Part shown: positions 42,351-52,641 of the stretch, piece by piece
Numbering within the stretch: position 1 is the first letter of the stretch
How the letters are laid out: each line of letters opens with the position of its first letter
Assembly (NCBI GenBank): GCA_950106755.1
Contig: OX467082.1
Coordinates: forward strand, 48,068,588-48,132,587
DNA from: Climacium dendroides
Taxonomy: Eukaryota; Streptophyta; Bryopsida; Hypnales; Climaciaceae
Length of the DNA stretch: 64,000 nucleotides
Direction: 5' to 3'
The notes under the pieces: generated by a model
Database searches by the model: none
Told to the model about the DNA's origin: nothing
The model's input: the letters and a program-made list of their open reading frames with translations, nothing else
Program-made: the position numbers and the translations under genes

Positions 42351-43330
42351 AAGGAAATAAAGAATGATGGAACCCCCCCAAAAATGGGATGAAAATAGTC
42401 AAATAGGTACGTATTTAATTGCAAAATAGGCAAAGGAATGATGGATAAAAGCCAAAAATTGGGAAGGAATGGTATACAAGAAAATGAATGGCATTCGGTT
42501 GGGATAGAATAATCTTGCAAATCAAGGCCAAAAATAAAGAATGGGTTTAGGGAATACAAAAATTAAATGGCCTTGGGTTGAGATGGATCTATTTCGCTAA
42601 TCAATGATTTACAAAAAAAAATGAATGATTTACAAAAAGAATTAATGGCATTGAAGTGAGATGAAAGAGTTTTAGGAATGAAGCAAAAACAAAAAAAGGA
42701 AAGAGAATGATGGAACAAAAAAATAATGGCTTTGAGTTGGGGTGGAAGAACTTTGGGAAATAAGCAAAAATAAATTAATGGCTACGGGAAAACTTCAGAA
42801 AATAAGCAAAAATAAAATAAGGGCTTTGAGTTGGGAATTTTGGAATTGGGATCAATGGGATGGGAGAATTTTAAGAAATAAGCAAAAACAAAATAGAGAA
42901 GGGAATGATTCAACAAAAAAAAACATGAACTATGAATTGGGATGGGAGAGTTTTAGGAACAAAATAGAAAAAAGAATTATTCAACCAAAAGAAAAAAAAT
43001 TAGTATAAGTTGCCATGGGAGAGTTTTAGGAATAAAACATCTATAGAAAAAGGAGAGGGAATGATCCACCCCAAAAAGAATGGCATAGAGTTGGGATGGG
43101 AGAGCTTTCCTAATTCATGGAAAAAATAGAAAAGGGAATGATGGAATAAATAAAAAATGGCATTGACTTAGGATGGAAGAGTTTTAGGAATATAACCAAC
43201 AAAAATAGGACAGGGAATGATTCACCAAAAAAAAGAATGACAATGAGTTGGAATAAAAGAATTTTAGGATTGGAGTAAAAAAATAGAAAAATTTCTCTAA
43301 TTAATGAAGCAAGAAAAATAGGAAAATAAT
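42350..43330. repeat. Degenerate tandem repeat (AATGGCATTGAGTTGGGATG type)
   Basis: Roughly ten copies of a 70-110-bp unit occur. Each contains GTTGGGATGG(A/G)AGAGTTTTAGGAAT, an AAGCAAAAA(T/C) run and GGGAATGATGGAACAAAA. The spacing drifts because of A-run length changes. No gene is seen from 42360 to 43680. Confidence 0.75.
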
Positions 43331-43682
43331 GATTTTATCGAGTACAATACATTTTCAAAATATTGCCTAAACATTTCCAAAACATTTCTAAAATATTTCC
43401 TCAAAGTGTTCTAACCATTTCCTAAATTAAAGTTGAAGTGTTAGAAGAAGTAAGGAGAAATATTTTCCACCACAATGATGGGACATGCTCTTCCATGAAG
43501 TTTCTTCCAAATCTTAGTCCGTGGAGCTCTTAATTTGGTCTCTTGCTTTCATTGACTTGTCGGAATCCAAAACAAGTTGTTGAGGCTGAAATTAATGGTT
43601 CACCCGCTCCAAGAATAGGACGGATTGAAGGATGTTAAGCCCAAGCGCATTTCAAAGTCATGCCTCCTGTGCTGGACGACCA

Positions 43683-44592
43683 CGTCCATGCCTTGGAGTC
43701 CGTGCCTTGACTTCAAGTCCACGCCCTGGAGTCCGCACTATGACTTCAAGTCCGCGTCCTAGAGTCCGCGCCCTGACTTGAAGTCCATGCCCTAGAGTCC
43801 GCGCCCTGACTTGCAGTCCGCGCCCTAACTTGAAGTCCACGCCCTGACTTGAAGTCCACGCCTTGGAGTCCGCGCCCTGACTTCAAGTTCACGCCTTGGA
43901 GTCCACGCCCTGACTTCAAGTCCGCGCCCTGACTTTAACTCCAAGCCATGGAGTCTGTGATTCAGCTGCGCTCTCTCAAGTTCCGCCTCTGTGAATTGTC
44001 CGCTCAGGAGTCCGCGCCCTGACACAGCCCATTCAGCAAAAACGTATGTTTAACTTTGCCAACTTTTCTCCCTACAAATATGAGGAATCCAAAATAAGGT
44101 GTGTTAGCATTTAATGTTTCCCTTTCTCCATAAAAATGAGGGACACTATCTTCCAAGACCATTAAATAGGAAGAAGGAGGGATCCCATGCCGGAGGTCAA
44201 CCTACTTTTCAGTGCATCCCCATGTGCGCACCTCCATTTCTGTTATGGTGTCACTCCTTGGAGTCCGCGCCCTGTTCTGAAGTCTGCGCCCTGGAGTCCG
44301 CACCCTAAAGTTCGCGCCCTGGAGTCCACGCCCTATTCTAGAGTCCGCGCCTTGTTCTGAAATCCGCACCCTGTTCTGAAGTCTGCGCCCTGTTCTGAAG
44401 TCTGCGCCCTATTCTGGAGTCCGCGCCCTGTTTTGGAGTCCGCACCCTGAAGTCCACGCCCTGAAGTTCGCGCCCTACCTTCCTGTACCCACCTTGATGC
44501 CAAGAATTCAGGTGTGCGTTGTGAACGTCCTTCACAAATTCTCAGATTGTACGTCCGCGCCCTGTTGGCATACACAACGATGAAGTCCACGC
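43683..44592. repeat. GTCCGCGCCCTGA repeats upstream of the hAT transposase gene
   Basis: Two clusters (43683-44025 and 44258-44592) consist of (A/G)GTCC(G/A)CGCCCTG(A/G)(C/A) units spaced 16-24 bp, often as CTTGAAGTCCGCGCCCTGA. They end just before a TATA box. The same word recurs at 39260-39525 and at 52281-52503 near the right terminus. That is expected if the element's transposase binds it, and it could also couple promoter activity to transposase level. Confidence 0.75.
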
Positions 44593-44608
44593 CCCTGCAT
44601 TCCCTAAG

Positions 44609-44620
44609 TATATATAAAAA
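44609..44620 (+). promoter_or_regulatory. TATA box of the hAT element 1 transposase gene
   Basis: TATATATAAAAA lies 17 bases after the last GTCCGCGCCC repeat and about 260 bp before the transposase ATG at 44877. The leader between them has no competing long frame. Confidence 0.6.
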
Positions 44621-44876
44621 AGGAAGACCGAGCATTCCCCACATTTGTCACCTGGCCTCTATCTCTTGGACTTCAATTCATTTTGAGCTCCTTGTGAGTC
44701 TACTTGGGTGGCAGATGGCCCTAATTTGCTGTTGAGGTGACGTCAAAATCAGTTCAAGCAGTGGATTAGCGCTAACTGTTGTTACTGATACTTTGTTCGG
44801 TATATCTTTGGTCTTTTTAACTTCAATACAAAGGAGGAGGAAGACATTTGGAATTATTTGTGAACGGCTAAACGCA

Positions 44877-45428
44877 ATGGCAAGTCAAAGGAAGCAGACC
44901 AAGGAATGGGAACCGTGGCTAAATTTTGCGGAGAATGGAACGAAGGTGACTTGTGTTTTTTGTGCTGGGACCTTCAGTTACAAATGTGAGTGTGCTTTTG
45001 CACATTTCGGATATGGCTCAAAATCGGAGAGGTCAATTTGTCGAAGTATGCCTTGTGTAGTGCACCATAGATTTGTCAATTGTACAGGTTTTGTCCCGCT
45101 ACGAATGGATCCTGGGGACATGTATGAAGGAGAATCAATTCAAAGTGCACCATCTAGAACAACTCCACTTGCAAGTTCAAGTGAAGCCACAGAAAATGAG
45201 GTGACGGGTGGGGTCAATGGTAGGAGAGCGGAAGAAGGGGCAAACGTCTCAAAAGGAAATGAAATCCTACAAACGTCCAATAGCCTTGTTGCATCAAATT
45301 CTACGAGATCTGGATCATTACGTCAGCAACGCATGGTGGACGCATTCAACATTACAAAGAGGAAGGAGTTGGATGAGAAGTGGGCAAGTTTTTTCTATGA
45401 AGCGAATGTGCCATTTAATGTGGCAAGG
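44877..45428 (+). pseudogene. hAT transposase 1, N-terminal part with BED finger
   Basis: It starts MASQRKQTKEWEPWLNFAE. A BED-type DNA-binding finger follows (CVFCAGTFSYKCECAFAHFG; Cys-x2-Cys and a later His), then a Ser/Asn-rich linker and the start of the catalytic region (DEKWASFFYEANVPFNVAR). The frame stops matching at 45428, where LTR 3 is inserted after the target sequence CAAGG. It resumes at 48864. The same order is seen in the transposase of element 2 at 61348 onward. Confidence 0.85.
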
Positions 45429-45710
45429 TGTGACAACTCATATTTTTGATTTTTATTTGTTTACCTTTTTGAGCGAACCGGAAATTAGAAATAGGTATCC
45501 GGATTCATCTAGAGAGAAAGATAAATCCAAAAATAGTCACAAAAGGACCTTACGGAACTAATCCGGTTTTAGGTAGAGGCGGAACGGATTAGATGTACAA
45601 CCGGATAAGTATTTCCGACCGGAATCTTGTTGACCGGATTGGAGATAACCGGATGTCAAGAACCGGACTGGATATCCGACCGGTCATAAAGACAGTCCAG
45701 GGCGTCAGGA

Positions 45711-45720
45711 CTATATAAAG
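45711..45720 (+). promoter_or_regulatory. TATA box of LTR 3
   Basis: CTATATAAAG, about 320 bp before the LTR gene start and 280 bp after the LTR 5' end. It shows that transcription would begin upstream of the gene, within the LTR. Confidence 0.7.
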
Positions 45721-46031
45721 CCTGGCCCTGCCCATTTTCAGGTCTCTGGATTTCCACGTGTTGTCGCGTCCTGATTTAGCGCCTGACGTTTTTATCGTTG
45801 ACCACGGCAAGGAAGAGGAAGTACAAGAGGGTCCGGAGGTGAGTGAGGGGTGTAAGACGGAGAGATCTCCTCCGGACATGAGTGGGTGAGACCTTGAGTG
45901 CGAACGGATACGTGGGAGACTGAGAGTGTGAGCACGCCAGTAGGATAGTTTACAGGTGGAGCGGAACATCTGAGTGTTGGCGCTTCCTTGTTAGGACTGT
46001 AGAAGAGTGAAAACCGGGTAGAGCTACCCTC

Positions 46032-47639
46032 ATGCCGCGACTGAACCGGAAGAGAGGTTCTAACACCCCGCCCCCGAGTGAAGTAAAGCTTAGAAAAGTG
46101 GTTCCGGTCATGCCGACCAAGGAACCGGAACAGGGAGAGCTCAGAGAGGATTTATCGTTGATGGGTTGTCAGGGGTTAGCTTTGAAACCTTGGGGTTTCA
46201 AAGATGAGAGGATGATTAGAGAAATCCTGAGTGGCGTATCGAATCAGTTCGATAACACCCTGAGAGGGAATCCGGTCCAATGGACCGAGGCTTTGTGGCG
46301 GGATGTATACGGATTCCAGCCAAGAGGACTCGGGCTTGCCAACCAGAAGGATGATTTCGTCCAGGGCAAGTTCGGAAGTGTAGTGAATCCGAAGGATGGC
46401 TACGCGGTAGAAGACTGCCTCGATGATCGGGAGCGATGCCTACTCCAGTTCCTGGTTCCGGTTCTGCATCCGGAAAAGCCCACCAGGGTGACTATCACCT
46501 TAGCTAACATGATTTTCGGAGCGCTGAGCGGAACCCGGAAAGTAGATTGGGGTCGGATCTTCTTTGATTTGGTGTCCCAGCTTAGTACGAGGGTGGGGAG
46601 AAGTAGGGCTACCCCATTGTGCCCTTATGTGTACCACCTCTACCAACAACAGGAACTGCTGACGGAAGTGGAGCTGAAGGAGTGGAAGGCCCAGGAGCGG
46701 ACCATGAAGTACGGCGAATCTGAGTCCGACCAAGAAGCGGATTCCGGAAACGAAACCGAGGAGGAGAAAGAAGAAGAAGAGGAAGAGGAGGAACCGTATG
46801 TTCCCGCCAAGAGGTAGAAAACCACTCCGACTCGGAATCGAGGAACGCCCTCGGGACATCCGCGTCTGCGTAGAGGGGAGACTCCAACCGGACCGGATGT
46901 GGCATCCGGATCGGGAACTGCAGATCCGTTCGACGAGTTGGTTGGGATCCTCTGCGGAATCCGGGCGGATTGGGAAGTCAAGAAGCAGACGCTCGGGGAG
47001 ATCGCGGAATTAATCGGAGCGGAACCGGACAGCCAATTGCCGCAGAAGGTAGCTGAGAGTGTTATCAATCCGGATGAGCTCCGGAAGATAAAGGAGGACA
47101 ACAAGCGGCAGCAAGATGAGGTGGACACCCTCAAGACCGAACTTTTCGCATTGCTCGAGAATGCCACCGCGACAAAGGAGATGGCGGAGGAAATGAAGAA
47201 GTTGGCTGTAGAAGTAAGGGACGTGCTGGGAGGGCCCGGAGCCGCTGTCACCAAGGCACGCCTGTTCGAAGAGGAGGTGCACAAGGAAAAGAAGATATCC
47301 GGAACAAGGGTGGTGCACATCCTCACCGATTTTGAGGAGCAGATGGAGGAGCTCCTATCCAAAGCACGGGAGTCAGCGGACCGGATCGTGGAGAGCAGCC
47401 AGAAGTTGACGGAGATTCCGGTCCGGCTCTCTGAAATTTCTCTTCTGGACTTGTTTCCGAAAGACGTAGCTCAGGAACTAGGAAAGGACAAGACGCCCCA
47501 GTCAAATAGGGCAAAGAAGGAGATGCCCTCGACCGGACATCAGCCGATAGATTTGGATTCCCCGGAAGCTGAGGAAGATTATCCGGCTCTACCTACAGAT
47601 GAGGAACGGAACCGGAATCTAAATGAGGTCTTCGAGTAG
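46032..47639 (+). pseudogene. LTR-encoded protein, family 3 (one internal stop)
   Basis: The frame starts MPRLNRKRGSNTPPPSEVKL and carries the conserved LTR-protein domain: LREDLSLMGCQGLALKPWGF, WTEALWRDVYGF, LVPVLHPEKPTRVTITLANM and YVYHLYQQQELL. A run of about 20 acidic residues follows. A single in-frame TAG at 46815 interrupts it. The second part (to 47639) has the coiled-coil region (EEMKKLAVEVRDVL, TKARLFEEEVHKEKK) and an acidic tail ending ERNRNLNEVFE. About 536 codons in all. Readthrough or a recent nonsense change would both explain the otherwise clean frame. Confidence 0.82.
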
Positions 47640-48293
47640 TTGGAGAGACCTGATGAGAGCCCTACCATTGGATCCCGAGTGTATGAGACGGAACAGGAAG
47701 GATTGTAAAAATAGGACTTATAGGTAGGAACCGGAATAGAATCCGGTTAGGATAAGGTAGGACCGGATTGTCAGCGCCTTCAGAGGTGGAAATCATGTAT
47801 TCACTTTTTGCTTTTTGCTTTTTGTATATAAAACAGTCTCTGAGTTGGAGATTGGGGAGAGAGTTCTTTTGGCATTTCCTTGTGTACTTTCCTTTAAACT
47901 AACTTTTGTGTATTTTTCCCGAGTATTGGTAAGAGTGCACAAAGTCAGAATAGGAAGGTGAGTACGGAGGTGTTGGTGGAGTTTCTCCCCTTAATGTATG
48001 TTTCCGGTTCTAGGTACATGTGAGTAGGTTATGAAGAGTTAGGAGTGGATTCCAGTGCCTCAGCAGCTACAGAAGTTTAGCATTCCGGGTAAGAGATCCG
48101 TTGATCAGGCTAGGCGGATAGGGAGGGATTCCTTAGCTGCGCTAGAACTCCTGGGTGGGAAATCCGGTCGAGTATCCTGACTCCTGTGAGGTCTTGCCAC
48201 CGTTGGGGGTGAACAGAAGAACTTTCGTGGGTGTTGGAACGGACAGATGCACTTGTAGCCACCAAACTTCGTACGGAACGGATCAGTGTCAAG

Positions 48294-48340
48294 GTCGTTG
48301 TAGTATGAGAGGATCGTACGGGGTGTCTTTGTGTGACCTG
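48294..48340 (+). promoter_or_regulatory. Conserved LTR block, family 3
   Basis: GTCGTTGTAGTATGAG followed by TTTGTGTGACCTG, about 650 bp after the LTR gene. Confidence 0.5.
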
Positions 48341-48485
48341 TGATTCGGATTGCTATCCGGGTTACTATGAAGGACCAAACCGGATCCGTGTTAGTTAGGG
48401 GATCAGTGGATAGGAAAGTGGGTCTTCAACCACTATAAGTCACGGAAGGAGTGGTGGGCCTACTACTTTCAAAAGCAAGCGGCGA

Positions 48486-48508
48486 ACCCTCTGATGGTAA
48501 AACAGAGG
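48486..48508 (+). promoter_or_regulatory. Nested hairpin motif, family 3
   Basis: ACCCTCTGATGGT then AAAACAGAGG. The outer CCTCTG/CAGAGG stem of family 1 is preserved, while the inner stem has one mismatch. Conservation between two otherwise diverged LTR families suggests a functional RNA or DNA structure. Confidence 0.4.
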
Positions 48509-48863
48509 TAAAACTAAATCGAGTATGGAAGGGTGGACTGGATCGGATCTGCCCAGGAGGGTACACAGGACCGGAAGTTGCAGGGTCCAGAATTGAGAAG
48601 TCAGTCCAGAAATCGGGGAACTAGAAAAACCGGAAGTAAGATACAGTTCGGTCGAAGCTTTCCGGTTGATTTTGGATGTTCCGGTCGTTAGAGGTAGAAC
48701 CAGAAAAGTAGAATTAAGGGGTTTAATTGAGTTTACCTCCTTGTTAGAGTTAGCTACTTCACAGGATCTCGTGGGTTCGATCTTTAGGGTCATTTTGTTA
48801 TGCTCTAGAGTGATTTTTGTGAGTATAATAGGGAAATTGCTTACTCTGTTCTGCGACACAAGG

Positions 48864-51800
48864 CATCCAGCCTTCTTCGAGGTTGTGAGGGCAACTTCAT
48901 TGGCGAGGTTTGAATATAGTCCACCTTCTTACCATCAGTTCATGACTAATTTAATTGAACCGAGGAGGTTGCAAATTGAGAAGCAGATTGAGGAGAAGGT
49001 TGGTTTTGCTGCGATGGTTGGGATGATGTCAATCGGAGGCCTCTCATGAATGTGATGATGTCATGCCCCGTAGGTGATGTATTTTTGGGGTCGATTGATA
49101 CTACCTCACAAAAGAAAACCATGAGCTATATAGCGGACCAAATGAAAGTGTACATTGAGAAGGTGGGTTCCAAATATGTGACACAAGTGTGCACAGAGAA
49201 TGCAGCAAACATGTTTGGGGCATTGCAAGACATCACTCGAACATACCCGCACATTTTTGCGCAAGGCTGCATGGCACATGCATTGGATCTCATGTTAGAA
49301 GATTGGGCCAAAATCTAGGAATTTGCCGATTTGATTGTCAGGGCAAAAAGATTGTGCCAATACATTCGAAACCATCATGCGACCATGTCGGTTTTCCGTG
49401 AGTTAAGTCCGAATCTGCAACTCGTAGTGCCTACTGAAACCCACTTTGCTTGTAATTTCCTCATGTTGCAACGCCTGGTGAGACTCAGAGCAGTCTTGGA
49501 GCGGTTGAATAACCACCCGCGTGTTCTAAATTACTTTGATACCTTACGGAACGAACAAAATGGCCTACAGTCAGCTACCGCTGCACGTAATGTCAGAAAC
49601 ACCATTCAAGATGTGGCCTTTTGGCAACGATGTGTGAATTACGTGTACATGGCTGAAGACGTATTGAAGGCTTTGCGTGTGTTTGATGGACGAGAACCAG
49701 CCATGGGTCGGGCGTGGCTCGTAATGCACAATTTGCGAGGGCACGTGTATTCTTTAAGAGAACCACCTTTCAGCTTACGTAATGACATAGCGGTCACTTT
49801 GGAAGAATCTTTCAATGAAAGGTGGGAGATGGCTTTTGTGGATACACACTACACTGCGGCCCTTTTGAATCCATACCTCTTGGATAATGTGGCGTTCAGG
49901 GTGGATGGAATTGCCCTACGTGCATTGTACAAAGTCATCCGTAAGATGGCAGATTCAGTGGGTGTGGATTTTGATGATGTGCTGGCGGAATTAACACAAT
50001 TTGAGGAGGGTACTGGACCGTACAGTGTAGCTGAGACACCCAACATCTGTGTGACACAAATGCTTCCCCACCAATGGTGGCACAGGGTTGGAGATCGGGC
50101 TCTTTCTAAAATTGCCGTGCGTCTTTTATCCCTCACATGTTCCGCAAGCTCTTGTGAAAGGAATTGGAGTAACTATTCATTTGTTCACAATAAGGTCCAA
50201 AATCGATTAGCCCCCGGAAAGGCAGAGTCATTGGTATATATTTATACCAATAGCCGTGTACTTCAGCAGCGACCAGGAGCCGATCCAGTTCGTTGGTATG
50301 ATACAAATATATACTCGGAGGATTCCAATCCAGATGCCCTTGGTCCAATCCCGGTGAATGAACGCAATCGGGAATTCGACGCAATGCAAGCATAGGAAGA
50401 AGAAGAGGTTGATGGAGAAGCCAATCTAAACCCTCAAGAGTATCCGGCAAACCCAGATCTTTGGAGGCGAGGAGCCGATCACCTTGAGGAAGCGAGGAAC
50501 TACTATGGAGATGATGACGATGGAGAGGAGGAACTCCTTCATGGTCGTTGGGGTCCTTGGGGGCCACCCATTCCACCCAATCCACGTCGCCATCCTTCAC
50601 CTCCACTTCCTCAAAATGAAGGGAATGCTGAAGTCCAAGCTTTGTTGTCTTCTTTAGAGACCGACAATCCAAATGACGATAACGTCGATGATGGTATTTC
50701 CCATAACAACAACGACGATGATGACAACCTCCCTCTAAGAAATGGCGGTGGAAATGGAAATGGGGGTGGAAATGAAAATGGGGGTGGAAATGAAGATGGC
50801 GACGGAAACAGGGGAAGGAATGCAAATCCAAATCGTGGAGGATCTTCTCACTATCAAGATGGCAATACAGGGCTTACGGGAGTGAGGCCATCAACTCGTA
50901 ACATTAGAACTATTCAAGGACACCATGACAGAAACGTTAGAAATGCAAGAGTGGCACGCCCTATTGCAAGAAATCAACCGGATGGTAATGTGAGAAGGCC
51001 TTTTGATCCAAAGCGTGTGGACCCTGATGATGTTTTTGCATTTGTGGACCCTGCAGAAGACCTTGCCCGTGTATCTGCTCCAATTGCGGGTCATCTTGCT
51101 ATTTCAGAGCAAGGTACACAAACGCCACATTCCGTAGACCCATCTTCAATAACAACTTCCAATGCCATCCGAAGACCTTCTCAAGAAGGGTTAGGCTCAG
51201 TGGGGAATGTTCAATTGACTCCTCAAAGCGTTTTACGTGGTACTACTGGGGGTAGACCACTTATAGCTCCTCGGCCCCCCGTTCGTCATGAAGTAGGGCA
51301 ATATCAACAAGGCCGTGGAAAGGTTGGAGGCCGTGGGGGGACTGGAGGGACTGGAGGCCATGGAGGGACTAGAGGGACTGGAGGGACTCGAGGTCGTGGA
51401 GGGACTAGAGGCCGTGGACAAATAGAAGGTCAACAAATTGGAGAAGCATCATCATCAAGGCCTACTAATCGTCCACTTCTCGGAATTGGGGCAAGAGATC
51501 CAAATAGGGTGGTAGAACCGTTCTTAAGTACATACGTACTAGGACCTAGTGGGTCAACCCCAACATTTGTTGTTCCAACAATTACAATTCCAGGTAGGCC
51601 CACTATAAATTCAGATGCAGAAGATCCCCACGCACAACGACATAAGAGGTTGAAGCGCAAACGTAGTCAAGGTCAAACTACTGTAGAACTTTGAAATGAA
51701 AACTCGGAAGTTGAAGGACATTGGACCACAGACAGTGGTGAAGCAGAAGATGAATATGATAGCAACAAAGATGCCTATGACGAGGCACCTAAGGATGATG

Positions 51801-51878
51801 ATGTTGTCATTTGAGATGCTAATGCAGCGGATCTAGGTGTCCAAGAAGTTCGTAGGTCAAGTCGTTTGAATAATTGAG
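48864..51878 (+). pseudogene. hAT transposase 1, catalytic and dimerisation parts with long tail
   Basis: The frame continues from 45428. The DUF659-type catalytic region is damaged: the block holding the first catalytic Asp (SIDGWSS in element 2) is deleted near 49035 with a frameshift, and the second reads CTENAAN where element 2 has TTDNAP. Further on are QGCMAHALDLML, then from 49331 a clean frame with FWQRCVNYVYMAED and the dimerisation domain (SSCERNWSNYSFVHNK, near 50150). A TAG (50393) and two TGA codons (51692, 51817) interrupt a long C-terminal extension in the same frame. That extension has NGGGNGNGGGNENGGG repeats, RGGTGGTGG repeats and an acidic end closing with EVRRSSRLNN. It cannot be an active transposase as it stands. 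Confidence 0.82.
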
Positions 51879-52280
51879 GTTATAGAGTTGCATCGATGGT
51901 AGATCTCGGGTCTTTAAGAGTTGAAGAGAATTGTTGCAATTGGAAGATGGATGAGAAGCCAAAGGATTGTCTTAGATAACCTATGAGAAAGTGGGCGTAT
52001 TTTGGAAGTATAGATTCATTGTATTGTTATTGTACTTTGCAATGCATGAATTTTATAAACAGTTTTGGTTATCACAAACATTGCAGCCTACTATTATTTT
52101 TTTGCATTTTTGTATTTGACGTGCATATTGGAAACATTGGTGAGTGCAATCATGTAAAATATATTGTAGTTACTGGTTCTTTTAAATGCAGTGGGGTCAT
52201 TACCTTGTTAAAAAAAAATATGTACATATATTACATATATTATAGAACACATAAATAAAATCCACCATTACCTGATTACC

Positions 52281-52503
52281 CGTCCGCGCCTTGTCTATGA
52301 TGTTGAGGTCCGCGCCCTCACACTCACGGTGAAGTCCGCGCCCTAAGTGTATGAGTCCGCGCCCTGACGCTGAAGTCCACGACCTGACAGCACAAGTCCG
52401 CGCCTTGACGTTGAAGTCCGCGCCTTGATGCTCACGCTGAAGTCCGCGCCCTGACTTCACGAGTCCACGCCCTGACGGTGGCACGGTGACGTCCACGCCC
52501 TGG
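52281..52503. repeat. GTCCGCGCCCTGA repeats at the right end of hAT element 1
   Basis: About ten units lie within 360 bp of the right terminus. They are the same word as upstream of the transposase gene. Confidence 0.75.
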
Positions 52504-52641
52504 ATTCGCTGTTTGAGGTGACGTGTCATTCAAAAAAATTCTACAACTTTGAAAAATTAAAGCCGTCTAATTGGTCCGGACCGGTTTGCCCGTCCGTCCG
52601 GGACGTCCGACGACCCTAACTCGCCCGTTATGACAACCTTG

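Larger units (their letters stand above)
45429..48858 (+). mobile_element. LTR of family 3 with internal gene (complete, 3,430 bp)
   Basis: It starts TGTGACAACTC and ends TTCTGCGACA, flanked by CAAGG on both sides (45424-45428 and 48859-48863). Removing it rejoins the hAT transposase frame (NVAR-HPAFFEVV). A TATA box lies at 45711, a gene at 46032-47639, the conserved block at 48294 and the nested hairpin at 48486. There is no internal domain, so it has solo-LTR form. Confidence 0.93.
25644..52641 (+). mobile_element. Multi-gene hAT element 1 (26,998 bp including nested insertions)
   Basis: The ends are CATGGTTGTCATAATGG and the inverted form CAAGGTTGTCATAACGG. An 8-bp target duplication ATTCCGGT lies at 25636-25643 and 52642-52649, the length made by hAT transposases. 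Removing the element restores a continuous family-2 LTR gene. Own genes are a protein kinase (minus), A' and B' (plus) and a hAT transposase (plus). GTCCGCGCCC repeats lie at 39260-39525, 43683-44592 and next to the right end. Nested in it are LTR C with its passengers (about 25778-31962), hAT element D (32666-37863) and LTR 3 (45429-48858). Without these it is about 12 kb. Confidence 0.85.
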
